Positions 1-10,005 of a stretch of 64,000 bases of DNA are shown piece by piece; within the stretch, counting starts at the first letter, position 1, and every line of letters starts with the position of its first letter. The DNA is taken from NCBI RefSeq assembly GCF_900091465.1, contig NZ_FMHV01000002.1, positions 1,116,001 through 1,180,000 on the forward strand, read 5' to 3'. Origin of the DNA: Micromonospora rhizosphaerae. GTDB lineage: Bacteria > Actinomycetota > Actinomycetes > Mycobacteriales > Micromonosporaceae. The notes beneath the pieces are model-generated. The model worked only from the letters and a program-made list of their open reading frames with translations. It was not told the origin of the DNA and did not search any database. A program made the translations under genes and the position numbers.

Positions 1-141
1 CGCGTAGCTCATGTCCAGACCCAGCACGACATACATCGTCAGCGCCATCACGTCAGCCGTGATCGCGGCACGGGCGAGCAGCGAGACGCCCAGCAGCGAT
101 GCCATCCCTGGCACGGCGAGTACCTGTCGGTATCTGGTCAC
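1..141 (-). CDS. MFS transporter, N-terminal part (runs off the window)
   Basis: The minus strand is open from a GTG at 141 to the window edge and encodes about 47 residues. It begins VTRYRQVLAVPGMASLLGV and continues into a hydrophobic first membrane helix. This start (short basic stretch, 'LLGVSLLARAA', 'LTMYVV') is typical of 12-helix major facilitator drug exporters of actinomycetes. It is divergent from the LysR gene at 208, with about 66 bases between them, the usual layout for a LysR regulator and its target exporter. Only the first helix is visible, so the substrate cannot be judged. Confidence 0.6.
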   Translation of the reverse strand, partial: MTRYRQVLAVPGMASLLGVSLLARAAITADVMALTMYVVLGLDMSYA

Positions 142-207
142 CTGCGTGACGCTAGATTTTCCGTCACATCATAGGAAGTGGTAAATTCATTGGACCTGGC
201 ATAATGG

Positions 208-1056
208 ATGCTTATGGCCCGAGATCTTGAGACGGCGTTGCTGCGGACTTTCGTCACCGCCGTGCGGACGGGCAGCATCAGCCGCGCCGCGACCGCGCTC
301 GGACATACCCAGCCCGCGCTCAGCCAGCAGTTGCGCAAGCTCGAGAGGGCCGTCGGCCGTCCGCTGCTTTACCGGTCGACGTCTGGGGTCTCGCCGACCC
401 GGGCGGGTGAGGAACTCCTGCCGTACGCCGAACGCATTCTCTCGCTCTCCGCACAGGCACTCACCGAAACCGGGCGCGCGCTTACCGGCCACTGCGGCGT
501 CGGGTTGCTCGAAGACCTCGCCGCGTCCCAGCTTCCACAGGCCCTCGCCGACCTCGCCCGGGTGCACCCCGGCGCCACGCTCGAGGTGCTCACCTTCTCC
601 AACGCCGCGATGCGGGAGGCCTACGACGCGGGCCGCGTCCAACTCGTGCTCGACGAGGTGCCGTACGTTCCCGGGCCGCCGCGCTGGACGGTACGCCGCC
701 CGCTGGTCTGGGCGATCGGCCAGGGTGTGGACGTGGCTGCCGATCCGCTGCCGGTGGTGCTGTTCTCGAACCCGTGCTTCTGGCGTACGTCAGTGCTGGA
801 AACGCTCGAACGTGCCGATCGGCGCTGGCGGGTGGCGTTCGAAAGCAACAGCCTGGTCGGTGTGCTCGCCGCGGTACGGGCCGGTCTCGGCGTCGCGGCG
901 CTCATGCCCGCGAACCTCGAACCGGTCATGGCCTGCCACGACGCGGACGCCCTGCCCACCCTGCCGGACGTCGAGCTCGGTCTCACACGGCACCCACGGA
1001 CCGAAGGTGATCCGCTGATCGATGCCGTGGAGACCGCGCTACGACGCATGATCTGA
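208..1056 (+). CDS. LysR-family transcriptional regulator
   Basis: 282 residues, a usual LysR length. The N-terminal winged helix-turn-helix (about residues 5-65) shows the family pattern: AVRTGSISRAATALGHTQPALSQQLRKLE, quoted here only as its landmarks 'GSISRAA' and 'QPALSQQLRKLE'. The rest is a periplasmic-binding-protein-like effector domain. The start ATG at 208 lies two codons before a second in-frame ATG (214), and either could be used. It is divergent from a partial MFS exporter at 1-141 and probably controls it and itself from the short shared intergenic region. No effector can be read from the sequence. Confidence 0.88.
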   Translation: MLMARDLETALLRTFVTAVRTGSISRAATALGHTQPALSQQLRKLERAVGRPLLYRSTSGVSPTRAGEELLPYAERILSLSAQALTETGRALTGHCGVGLLEDLAASQLPQALADLARVHPGATLEVLTFSNAAMREAYDAGRVQLVLDEVPYVPGPPRWTVRRPLVWAIGQGVDVAADPLPVVLFSNPCFWRTSVLETLERADRRWRVAFESNSLVGVLAAVRAGLGVAALMPANLEPVMACHDADALPTLPDVELGLTRHPRTEGDPLIDAVETALRRMI

Positions 1057-2783
<1,727 letters not shown>

Positions 2784-3112
2784 TTCTCCGGTCTCTCAAT
2801 AATGCGTAGGCGTCCATTGACGAGCGTAAAATCGAATCATATCGAAAGTCGGGCTCATGGAGAGGCTGACGAACCTCGTCGACGCGAGTGCGGCCGGGGC
2901 GTGCCAGGTAACCCCGACATCGACCTGCCGCGACGCTGTGCCGACAATGGCCTGACCAGATAGCGCCCGGCCCATTCTATTCGAAAGCGCACTGCCCCGT
3001 GATTCGAACAAGTTAGGCCGCTATAAGGAGGATGATCGGCTCTGGACCGGTACGACGCCTGCGCCGAGCGCATTCAGCGGGCACACATTCGGCCGCGCGC
3101 GGCGTGGTGCGG
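2784..3112. other. Non-coding gap
   Basis: About 330 bases between the flavin reductase and the peptidase gene. Short open frames exist on both strands (for example 2796-3011 minus), but none has a recognisable product, and a promising AAGGAGG at 3024-3030 directly abuts its ATG and so cannot serve it. The base composition is more AT-rich than the flanks (2820-2850), compatible with the promoter of the minus-strand reductase. Nothing else seen. Confidence 0.4.
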
Positions 3113-3877
3113 TCAGGCGGAGTAGCCGCGGGTGGCGATCCAGTTGGCCATGTTGATCGTGTTCATCCAGTAGGTGTTGGAGCCGTACATGCCGGAGGCG
3201 TCGGCGACTTTCACGGCACGCCCGTCGTCGCTGTAGCCGACGAGGGTGACGTAGTGGCCGCCAGAGAAGTCGTGCCGGACCCCGCTGGCGTCGGTCGCGC
3301 CGCCGATGATGTTGGCCACCACGGCATGGCCGTTGCTGATCGCGTGTACGACGTCAGCCTGCAGTTGGTCCATCTGAGCGGGTGTGGCTTCCTGACCCGT
3401 GATCTCCTTCGTCTGGTACACGTCGGCGCCGATCGCGCCGTTGAGCATGCGGGTCGTGTCGAAGGCGGAATCCGTGCCGTGGACCGTCGTGCCCAGCCCG
3501 CTGGCGAGTTTCTCCTGGCTGACGTCGATGCCGCGGGCAGTCAGGGCGTTGTGCACCGCGGCCGGGCCGCAGTAGTAGAAGTTGATCTGATACTCGAACG
3601 AGGTGTCCAGGATCTTCTCGGATGGGGCCGCCGGAGCCGCGGGTTGAGCGGTGGCCGTGTCCGGGTCGGGCGCGGCCGTGGCCGTGGCGGGCGCAACATC
3701 GGCCGTGAGCAGCGAACCCGAGGCGGCTGCCGCGCCGGGAGCGGTGGGCTCATGCCCGAGTGCGCCTGCGGTGGCGGCCATCGCGGCGGTTACCAGCGCA
3801 GCCGACAGCAGCGCCACTTTATGACCGCGGCGCAGCGCGGTCGGGCGAAACAAATTGCGAAAACGTTCCTCAGTCAT
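3113..3877 (-). CDS. Secreted C39-family-like cysteine peptidase
   Basis: 254 residues from an ATG at 3877, preceded by GAGGGA. An upstream in-frame ATG would add 27 residues that do not resemble a signal peptide. The N-terminus has basic residues, then a hydrophobic run 'VALLSAALVTAAMAATAGAL', a clear export signal, then a Pro/Ala/Thr-rich linker of about 70 residues. The catalytic part is papain-like of the C39_2 type: 'INFYYCGPAAVHNAL' supplies the nucleophile Cys, 'SGGHYVTLVGY' the His and 'KVADASG' the Asp/Asn. It probably works outside the cell as a peptidase. Substrate unknown; no lantibiotic or bacteriocin ABC transporter is adjacent, so it is not a leader-processing C39 transporter domain. 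Confidence 0.8.
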   Translation of the reverse strand: MTEERFRNLFRPTALRRGHKVALLSAALVTAAMAATAGALGHEPTAPGAAAASGSLLTADVAPATATAAPDPDTATAQPAAPAAPSEKILDTSFEYQINFYYCGPAAVHNALTARGIDVSQEKLASGLGTTVHGTDSAFDTTRMLNGAIGADVYQTKEITGQEATPAQMDQLQADVVHAISNGHAVVANIIGGATDASGVRHDFSGGHYVTLVGYSDDGRAVKVADASGMYGSNTYWMNTINMANWIATRGYSA

Positions 3878-4040
3878 GATGTTCCCTCGATCGCGTGAAT
3901 TAGCAGAACTCTCGCTCCGCTGAGTGAGTTGCGCTATGCACGGCTTCCCGGACAGCACCCGGCTTTACGGCCGGCTGCTGCCGCATCTCGTCCCCCGTAG
4001 ACCGCGGCTCGCCGGTGTGGCCGGCGAGCCGCTTGACGGG

Positions 4041-4970
4041 TCAGTCGATGGTGATGGTGAGTTTGCCGAGGGTGCCGGCGGCGAAGTCAGCCAGCGCCTT
4101 GGGTACTTCGTGGAGGCGATAGCTGGCGGTGACCGGTATGCGGAGCCGTCCGGCCGCGGCGTGTTCGGCGAGGGTGTCGAGGGTGGCCTGGTCGGGGTTG
4201 GCCCAGATGGCGGTCGCGGTGGCGTCGGGGCGGTTCAGCGCGTCCGGGCCGAAGCCGAGGGTGGAGGCCAGGCGTCCGCCGGGGGCGAGCAGGTCGGCCA
4301 GTGCGGTGGCGTCGCCGGCCAGGTGCAGCACCGCGGGTACGCCGTCCGGGGCGATCGCCCGCACCTGCGCGGGCAGGTCGCCGGTGTAGTCAACGGTGTG
4401 CGCGGCGCCGAGGTCGCGCACGAACTCGGCCTCCGCGCCCGGTTTGGCGGTGGCGATCACGGTGGCGCCGCGGGCGGCGGCGAACTGGATCGCGTACGCC
4501 CCGACGCCGCCGGTCGCGCCGGCAATGAGCACGGTCTCACCGGCGGTCGGAGCGACCGCGTCGACCGAGTTGAGGGCGGCGGTGCCGGCCAAAGCCAACG
4601 CGGACGCGGCGGTGTGGTCCAGCCCGGCCGGAATTCTGGTCACGTAGCCAGCGGGGACGGTGACGTACTCGCCGAACGCGCCGTCGCCGAGGGCCGGCTT
4701 GATCACCGCGCCGAACACCGGGTCACCGACCGTCAACCGCGACACCCCCGAGCCGACGGCGGCGACGGTGCCGGCGAAGTCCTTGCCGACGACGACCGGG
4801 AAGCGGTGCTCCATCATCCCCTTGGTTGTCCCGGCGGCGACCATCGCGTCGATGCCGTTCACCGACGATGCGGTAACCCGCACCAGCACTTCCTCCGGCT
4901 CGGGCGTCGGCTCGGGCAGGTCGGTCAGGACCGGGGTGGCACCGAAATCGGTGACCACGATTGCGCGCAT
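4041..4970 (-). CDS. Zinc-independent quinone oxidoreductase-like MDR enzyme
   Basis: 309 residues, medium-chain dehydrogenase/reductase fold. The N-terminal GroES-like domain runs to about residue 120 ('VVGKDFAGTVAAVG'), and the NADPH-binding Rossmann fold has 'VLIAGATGGVGAYAIQFA'. No structural-zinc Cys cluster is seen, which places it with quinone oxidoreductases and related NADPH reductases rather than alcohol dehydrogenases. It is divergent from the TetR gene at 5082, across an intergenic region carrying a long perfect inverted repeat, so TetR repression is likely. The substrate is probably a quinone or enone, not resolvable here. Confidence 0.85.
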   Translation of the reverse strand: MRAIVVTDFGATPVLTDLPEPTPEPEEVLVRVTASSVNGIDAMVAAGTTKGMMEHRFPVVVGKDFAGTVAAVGSGVSRLTVGDPVFGAVIKPALGDGAFGEYVTVPAGYVTRIPAGLDHTAASALALAGTAALNSVDAVAPTAGETVLIAGATGGVGAYAIQFAAARGATVIATAKPGAEAEFVRDLGAAHTVDYTGDLPAQVRAIAPDGVPAVLHLAGDATALADLLAPGGRLASTLGFGPDALNRPDATATAIWANPDQATLDTLAEHAAAGRLRIPVTASYRLHEVPKALADFAAGTLGKLTITID

Positions 4971-5014
4971 GTTCGTCTCTCCTCAAGACTCGGCAAGCGA
5001 TCCGGAATGGTCTC

Positions 5015-5048
5015 GTCCGGTTGCGTGAACCGTAGCACGCAACCGGAC
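5015..5048. promoter_or_regulatory. 13-bp inverted repeat, candidate TetR operator
   Basis: Perfect 13-base arms GTCCGGTTGCGTG (5015-5027) and CACGCAACCGGAC (5036-5048), separated by 8 bases, sit between the divergent quinone-reductase and TetR genes. A further half-site-like CCGGTTG follows at 5058-5064. The position and length fit a TetR-family operator controlling both promoters. Confidence 0.7.
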
Positions 5049-5081
5049 ACACATATTCCGGTTGTCGGTACGATGGTGGAC

Positions 5082-5756
5082 ATGACCTCGACCACAGCCG
5101 GCCGACAGCCCGACGGGCTGCGCGCCGACGCCACCCGCAACCGGGCCCGGATCATCGACGCGGCCCGCCGCATGTTCGCCAAGCACGGCCTGGACGTGCC
5201 GATGGCCGAGATCGCCGAGTGCGCCGGCGTCGGCGTCGGCACGCTCTACCGCCGCTTCGCCAGCCGCGACGAACTCATCGCCGCGATCTTCACGGCGAAC
5301 ATGGCCAGCTACGCCGATGCCGCCGAAGAAGCGCTCGCCGACCCGGACCCGTGGCACGGGCTCACCAGGCTGCTGCACCGCATGTGCCAGTGGCAGGCCG
5401 ACGACCAAGGCTTCAGCGACGTGCTGATCACGGCACAGCCGCAGGCCAAGCACGTCGAAGCCGAGCGCCAGCGTGCCTATCGGGCAGTGACCGAATTGAT
5501 CAGCCGCGCGAAGGCCGCCGGGCAGGTCCGCGCCGACTTCACCGCCGAAGACATCGCCATGCTGCTCATCGCCAACGCGGGCCTCATCAGCGTCACCGGC
5601 GACGTCGCCCCCGACGCCTGGCGCCGCTTCGCCACGCTAATGATCTCCTCGTACCGCGCCGACAACACCGAGCCCGCCCCGGCGCCGCCTACCGCCCGCG
5701 CGATGTACGGCGTGATGCGCCGACGACAAACCCAACGCCCGGCAGGCAACCCGTAG
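5082..5756 (+). CDS. TetR-family transcriptional regulator
   Basis: About 224 residues from the ATG at 5082 (an alternative in-frame ATG lies three codons upstream at 5073). The N-terminal TetR helix-turn-helix is clear: 'RARIIDAARRMFAKHG', then 'PMAEIAECAGVGVGTLYRRF' and 'SRDELIAAIF'. The C-terminal ligand domain is of the helical TetR_C type. It is divergent from the quinone-reductase-like gene and probably represses it through the 13-bp inverted repeat at 5015-5048. The open frame extends far upstream of 5073, but that part is antisense to the reductase and is not coding. Confidence 0.9.
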   Translation: MTSTTAGRQPDGLRADATRNRARIIDAARRMFAKHGLDVPMAEIAECAGVGVGTLYRRFASRDELIAAIFTANMASYADAAEEALADPDPWHGLTRLLHRMCQWQADDQGFSDVLITAQPQAKHVEAERQRAYRAVTELISRAKAAGQVRADFTAEDIAMLLIANAGLISVTGDVAPDAWRRFATLMISSYRADNTEPAPAPPTARAMYGVMRRRQTQRPAGNP

Positions 5757-5910
5757 CCGCCCGCGCCGCAGCGATCGCGGTCTCCACGTCGGCAGTAGCG
5801 ATAACTCCGTGCGGCCCCTCACATACGGCTTTCGGTGGCCAGGGACAGCCAGCCTCACCCGGACCCATCCGTGCCAGTGGATCTGTTGTTCCCGAGCGCC
5901 CTGCCGGGGA

Positions 5911-6378
5911 TTACCGAGGGCGGGCGGCGCGCAACGACTCGGCAGCTGTCAGGAGAGCGGCACCGAGGAGCACCGTGTCCTTCAACAGGAACTGCCCCAG
6001 CTGAGAAAGGCTCAACATCCCCTGACCTTCCTGCCGAGCCCCGGGCGTCGTCGCCAGGAAACTGAGCGTGGTGAGGAACATCCCGACCGCCCCGAAACTG
6101 CCGATCGCCGACGCTCTGGGCGCAAGCGGCCTCGCGGCGATCAGAGAGCCCAGGGCGATCTCTGTCACCCCGATAAGCCGGTTGAGCTTTTGTGCGCCCA
6201 ACTTCTCGCGGAACCGCGAGAACAGCGGACTCGAGGTGACCAGGGGCTCGTCGTTTTCGACCTCGTACTGCTTGAACTTGAGCGCACCGATCCACAAGAT
6301 GTTCGTCGCCAGTGCGGAGCGCAGGAACGCGTAGCCTACGGAGCCGAGATCATCGGCGGAGGCGTGCCGTGTGCGCAT
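5911..6378 (-). CDS. DUF417 (RclC/YkgB-type) membrane protein, copy 1
   Basis: 155 residues with four hydrophobic segments and the family hallmarks 'TNILWIGALKFKQYE', 'PLVTSSPLF' and 'IGVTEIALGSL'. E. coli RclC belongs to this family, an inner-membrane protein of the reactive-chlorine operon. A second gene at 35581-36048 encodes the same protein with about 14 substitutions in 155 residues, and the similarity continues into the 5' flank. The neighbours here are a quinone-reductase-like gene and TetR, and an RclA-like gene lies 3 kb upstream. Biochemical role unknown. Confidence 0.82.
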   Translation of the reverse strand: MRTRHASADDLGSVGYAFLRSALATNILWIGALKFKQYEVENDEPLVTSSPLFSRFREKLGAQKLNRLIGVTEIALGSLIAARPLAPRASAIGSFGAVGMFLTTLSFLATTPGARQEGQGMLSLSQLGQFLLKDTVLLGAALLTAAESLRAARPR

Positions 6379-6675
6379 CGCTCACTCCTAAGTCCCTGCG
6401 TCGACGGGCGACCCTTACCCGCTGCGACCCGCCGCACACACCGAGGGCGCGACATCGCGCTCAAGAATGCCAGCCAGCAGGCGGAAAGGTGATCACTGCC
6501 GGGGCCCGATGCTGAGCCCGTTCACCGATTAGTTCCGGGGTTAGAACCGGGGGCCAGGGGTAGTCGCCCAGCGCTGAGGGAGAACGCCGAGCGCCTTTGG
6601 GGTGATCATGTCCGTTCGGTGCAGGGGTCCTGCGGCAGGGCCGGTCGGGATCTGTCCGCAGTCGCGGGTCGTTCG

Positions 6676-8454
6676 GTGAGCAACGAGCGGATCGGTGAGC
6701 ACGGGTTTCTCGCCGACGGCCTGACCGCGGCGCTCGTCAGTCGCGACGGGTCGGTGGATTGGTGGTGCCCTGCAAGGTTCGACGGACCTTCGGTGTTCGC
6801 CCGGTTGCTCGATGACGACGGCGGACACTGGTTCGTGCGGCCGGGCGACCAGTTCGACGCCGACCGCTCCTACCTGGGTGACACCCTGGTCCTGCGTACG
6901 GTCTTCACCACACAGCAGGGCACGGTCGCCTTGACCGACGCGCTGGCCCTGGAACCCGGTGCTCGGGTGCACATTGGGCTGCGGCCGCCCCGGGTACTGC
7001 TACGGATGGTGGAAGGACTGTCCGGCAGGGTCCCGGTCGTCATGTCGTTCGCCCCACGGTTCGAGTACGGTCGGGTGACCGCGTATCTTGCGCAGCACGA
7101 CAGTGGCGTGGCGGTCACGGCCGGGCCGACGACGTTGACGATGAGTGCCAGCGTTCCCCTGGAGTGCCGCGACGGTGACGCGTCAGCGCAGGTCACCGTC
7201 GGTGAAGGGCAACGGGAGACGTTCGCGCTGGCCTACACCCCGACGTACGGCGGGGGGCAGCCGCCGATGACGGACGTTGGCGCCGCGCTCGCCGATACGA
7301 TCGAAGCTTGGGAATCGTGGAGTCGGGCGCACAATTACCCGGGTCGCTACCCGGAGCTTGTCCGGCGCAGTGCGTTGGTGGTGCAGGGCCTGACCTATCA
7401 GCCGAGCGGGGCGGTCGTTGCCGCGGCGACCACATCGCTGCCCGAAAAGCTGGGCTCGGACCGCAACTACGACTATCGGTACACGTGGGTGCGCGACTTC
7501 GCCCTGACCCTGCGGGCGTTGAAGGTGGCGGCCTGCCCTTACGAGGCGGGCCGGCTGTTCACCCGGGTCGCCCAAGCCGTCGGCCAGCCGGGCAACCAAC
7601 CCACTCCGATCATGTACGACGTCGAGGGCGAACGCGATCTGACCGAACGCAAGCTGGAGACCCTGCGCGGATACGGCGGCAGCGGGCCGGTATGGGTTGG
7701 CAACGACGCTTGGCGACAGCGTCAACTGGACGTGCCCGGCGAGGTCCTCGATGCAGCATGGACGCTGCGGAACCAGCTGGATCCGATGCCGGCCGACGTC
7801 CGTCAGCTACTGGCGGCGCTGGCCGACACGGCCGCCAGGGATTGGAGCCAGCCGGACGCCGGGATGTGGGAGGCGCGGGACGTCGAACGGCACCACGTGT
7901 CGTCGAAGGTGCTGTGCTGGGTGGCACTTGACCGGGCGGTGCGGTTCGGCACCGCGCTGGGCAGTCCCGAGGATCTTGCCCGGTGGGCATCGGCCCGAGA
8001 CGAGGTCCGCGCAGCGGTCCTGCAACAGGGCTGGCGCGCCGAGGTCGGCGCCTACACCGGGGCGTTCGGCTCCGACGAGCTGGACGCCTGCGTGTTGATC
8101 ATGCCGCTGGTTGGCTTCCTTCCCGCGACCGACGAGCGGATGCGCGCCACGATCGAACTCATTGAACAGCGACTGTCCAGCGGTGGCCTGGTCCGGCGCT
8201 GGCCCGGCGATCCGGCGGGTTTCCTCCTGGCTTCCTTCTGGCTGGTGCAGTGCCTGGCCCTCGTTGGCGAGGGTGAACGGGCCATCGCGATGTTCGAAGG
8301 CCTCGCCGGACGGGCCAGTGATCTGGGCCTCTTCGCCGAGCAGATCGACCCGCGGACCGGCGAGCAGCTGGGCAACTTCCCCCAGGCGTTCTCGCACATC
8401 GCCCTGATCGACGCCGCTTGGCTGCTCACCAATACCACGTGCCCTCCCGAATAG
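6676..8454 (+). CDS. Glycoside hydrolase family 15 glucosidase/trehalase
   Basis: 592 residues from the GTG at 6676, chosen because the family begins with the 'IGEHGFLADG' and 'ALVSRDGSVDWWC' motifs right after it; a longer GTG start at 6619 adds 19 atypical residues. The N-terminal beta-sandwich is followed by an (alpha/alpha)6 barrel with 'NYDYRYTWVRD', 'VWVGNDAW', 'MWEARDVERHHVSSKVLCW' (catalytic acid region) and 'GLFAEQIDP' plus 'NFPQAFSHIALI' (catalytic base region). There is no signal peptide, so it is likely cytoplasmic. Members of this bacterial subgroup act as alpha,alpha-trehalases or glucoamylases; the sequence alone does not decide which. It stands alone with no sugar transport genes. 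Confidence 0.88.
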   Translation: MSNERIGEHGFLADGLTAALVSRDGSVDWWCPARFDGPSVFARLLDDDGGHWFVRPGDQFDADRSYLGDTLVLRTVFTTQQGTVALTDALALEPGARVHIGLRPPRVLLRMVEGLSGRVPVVMSFAPRFEYGRVTAYLAQHDSGVAVTAGPTTLTMSASVPLECRDGDASAQVTVGEGQRETFALAYTPTYGGGQPPMTDVGAALADTIEAWESWSRAHNYPGRYPELVRRSALVVQGLTYQPSGAVVAAATTSLPEKLGSDRNYDYRYTWVRDFALTLRALKVAACPYEAGRLFTRVAQAVGQPGNQPTPIMYDVEGERDLTERKLETLRGYGGSGPVWVGNDAWRQRQLDVPGEVLDAAWTLRNQLDPMPADVRQLLAALADTAARDWSQPDAGMWEARDVERHHVSSKVLCWVALDRAVRFGTALGSPEDLARWASARDEVRAAVLQQGWRAEVGAYTGAFGSDELDACVLIMPLVGFLPATDERMRATIELIEQRLSSGGLVRRWPGDPAGFLLASFWLVQCLALVGEGERAIAMFEGLAGRASDLGLFAEQIDPRTGEQLGNFPQAFSHIALIDAAWLLTNTTCPPE

Positions 8455-8624
8455 CGCCTCTGACGTTCGGGTGAGCGGCAACTACGAGTCCCTTGTAAGA
8501 GTGACGCTGGCTGGGGGCCGTTGGATGACACGCCGCTCGGCTTCGCGTGCCGCGGCGCCTGGTGCCCGACGCTTGGACGGTGACAGAACCTGTTCGTGGA
8601 CCAGGAAGGTCAACGCCGTTCGGC

Positions 8625-9257
8625 ATGGAGCGCGATCCTTCGCGGGTCGTCGCGTTCAGCGATGCGGTCATCGCCATCGCCGTCACCCTGCTCGTCCTGG
8701 AGATCCGCCCGCCGCAGGATACCCGGCACCTGGTCCACGGCCTCGCCACGCTCTGGCCGTCCTACCTGGCTTACGTCGTCACCTTCATGTTGATCGGGCA
8801 GGTGTGGGCCAATCACCACGTCATGTTCGACCAGATCCGCATCGCCGACCGGATGGTGCTGTTCCTGAACACCGTGCTGCTGATGGACATTGCGTTCCTG
8901 CCGTTCGCCGCCTCCGTTCTGGCCCAGGCGTTCCGCGACGGACAGGGGCAGCGCTCTGCCGTCGTCTTCCACGGCATCGCGTTCGAATTGGCAGCCATGC
9001 TGTTCAACGCCATCTGGGAGTACGCACGTCGTCATCGCCGGCTGCTCGTGACTACCATGGATTCCGCCGGTGCGAGGGCCATCAGCCGGCGCTTCCGGCT
9101 CGCCCTTACCTGGATCGCCACCGGAACCCTGCTGGGCGCCCTGCTTCCCGCTCTTGGCGTGGCTGTGATCGCCGCCTTCATTCCCTTCTACTGGCTGCCG
9201 ATCCGGGGCGAAATCGCCGAGACGAAGCCTCGGCGCGACGGTGGCGGTCAGGCTTGA
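8625..9257 (+). CDS. TMEM175/DUF1211-family potassium channel-like protein
   Basis: About 210 residues from the ATG at 8625, chosen because 'RDPSRVVAFSDAVIAIAVTLL' is the family's first helix with its FSDA signature; an upstream in-frame ATG at 8547 adds 26 unlike residues. Six hydrophobic segments are visible, including 'YLAYVVTFMLIGQVWANHH', the conserved third-helix region with W and NHH. Bacterial members form tetrameric potassium-conductive channels with one FSD helix per repeat, and a single six-helix repeat is present here. It lies downstream of the GH15 gene but about 170 bases away, so not clearly an operon. Confidence 0.82.
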   Translation: MERDPSRVVAFSDAVIAIAVTLLVLEIRPPQDTRHLVHGLATLWPSYLAYVVTFMLIGQVWANHHVMFDQIRIADRMVLFLNTVLLMDIAFLPFAASVLAQAFRDGQGQRSAVVFHGIAFELAAMLFNAIWEYARRHRRLLVTTMDSAGARAISRRFRLALTWIATGTLLGALLPALGVAVIAAFIPFYWLPIRGEIAETKPRRDGGGQA

Positions 9258-9537
9258 CCGCGGGTGGCCAACACCGCAGCAGGACACCGAGGCCGGTAGG
9301 CTTCCGGATCATTCGCAGGGTGCCTTGATGAAGCAGCACGCCAACGCCGGTGTTGGCTATGGCGAGCCAAGACGCGCCGAGCAAGCCCGGCTCGACGTTG
9401 ATCACGTCGGTAGCCAAGAGCAAGGCTGGCTATCCCAGCGCGGCGGCGGCGAGTGCTGACCGCCACCAGCGGCCGAGGACAAGGCCGAACAAGATCAGTG
9501 TTGGAATACGGCGTACCCCTCTACGCTGGTCCAACAT
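9250..9537 (-). pseudogene. Small membrane protein split by an in-frame stop
   Basis: One minus frame reads 'GVRRIPTLILFGLVLGRWW' and 'SALAAAALG', then a TAG at 9430-9432, then continues in the same frame with 'PALLLATDVINVEPGLLGA' and 'WLAIANTGVGVLLHQGTLR'. Together these make a coherent three-helix protein of about 90 residues from an ATG at 9537. The uninterrupted amphiphilic pattern on both sides of the stop argues that it was one gene inactivated by a point mutation. Family not recognised with certainty. Confidence 0.5.
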
Positions 9538-9558
9538 ACCCTCATCGTCATATCGCAA

Positions 9559-9587
9559 AGGCCGTCTCCCGCTGCGGGAAACGGCCT
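9559..9587. terminator. Strong hairpin
   Basis: The stretch from AGGCCGT to ACGGCCT folds into a 13-14 bp stem with one mismatch and a minimal loop (inner arms TCCCGC/GCGGGA). No T-run follows. It sits beside a tRNA-3'-end-like sequence (9600-9640) and resembles the hairpins that follow tRNA genes. Confidence 0.45.
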
Positions 9588-9797
9588 CTGACCTGGGTGG
9601 GGCCTGGGGGGATTTGAATCCCATAGACCCGAGGTTGGCAGCGATCGCCTTCAATCGGATGGTCCGCCGTGCCGAGCTGCGGGAAGACCTCCATCGTCTG
9701 ACATCATTTGCCGGCTCTGCTCGACATGAGTTGTGCCGGATCTGTGCCCGTTGATCTTCACGCTGCAGGCATGACGGGCACCAGCAAGGACCAGCCG

Positions 9798-9965
9798 TCG
9801 ACCGGACCTCCGCTGTTCGACGGCCGCACCGTCATCGCCCGACATCCGCGGCTGATCACCTGCGGCGGGCAGAGCGTGGACCTGGACCACTACCTGGATG
9901 TGTTGAGGGGCGAGCCGGGTGCCTTGCCCGGCAGCACAGCGTTGGCGCGGGTCCGGCAGTGCGCG
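9798..9965 (+). pseudogene. IS21-family IstA transposase C-terminal remnant
   Basis: About 55 codons read 'LFDGRTVIARHPRL', 'LDHYLDVLRGEPGALPGST' and 'ALARVRQ'. These match the characteristic Mu-transposase C-terminal domain of IstA (FDG-x-VARHPR, LDHYLEVL-x-x-KPGALPG-ST-x-L). The catalytic part and istB are absent. It ends just upstream of the SRPBCC gene. Confidence 0.72.
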
Positions 9966-10005
9966 ACTAGAGTTCCAAACGATTGCCGCCGACCGAGGAG
10001 CCCGC

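Noticed and set aside
3024..3034. AAGGAGG directly before ATG at 3032
   Set aside because: No spacer between the ribosome-site motif and the ATG; the frame then runs antisense into the peptidase gene.
3924..5081. Long plus-strand open frame upstream of TetR
   Set aside because: It is antisense to the quinone-reductase gene and has no ribosome site; it is open because of high third-position GC. The TetR start at 5082 is supported by family alignment.
9598..9650. A functional tRNA gene
   Set aside because: Only a 3'-half-like segment is present and its T-stem is mismatched; no cloverleaf can be drawn.
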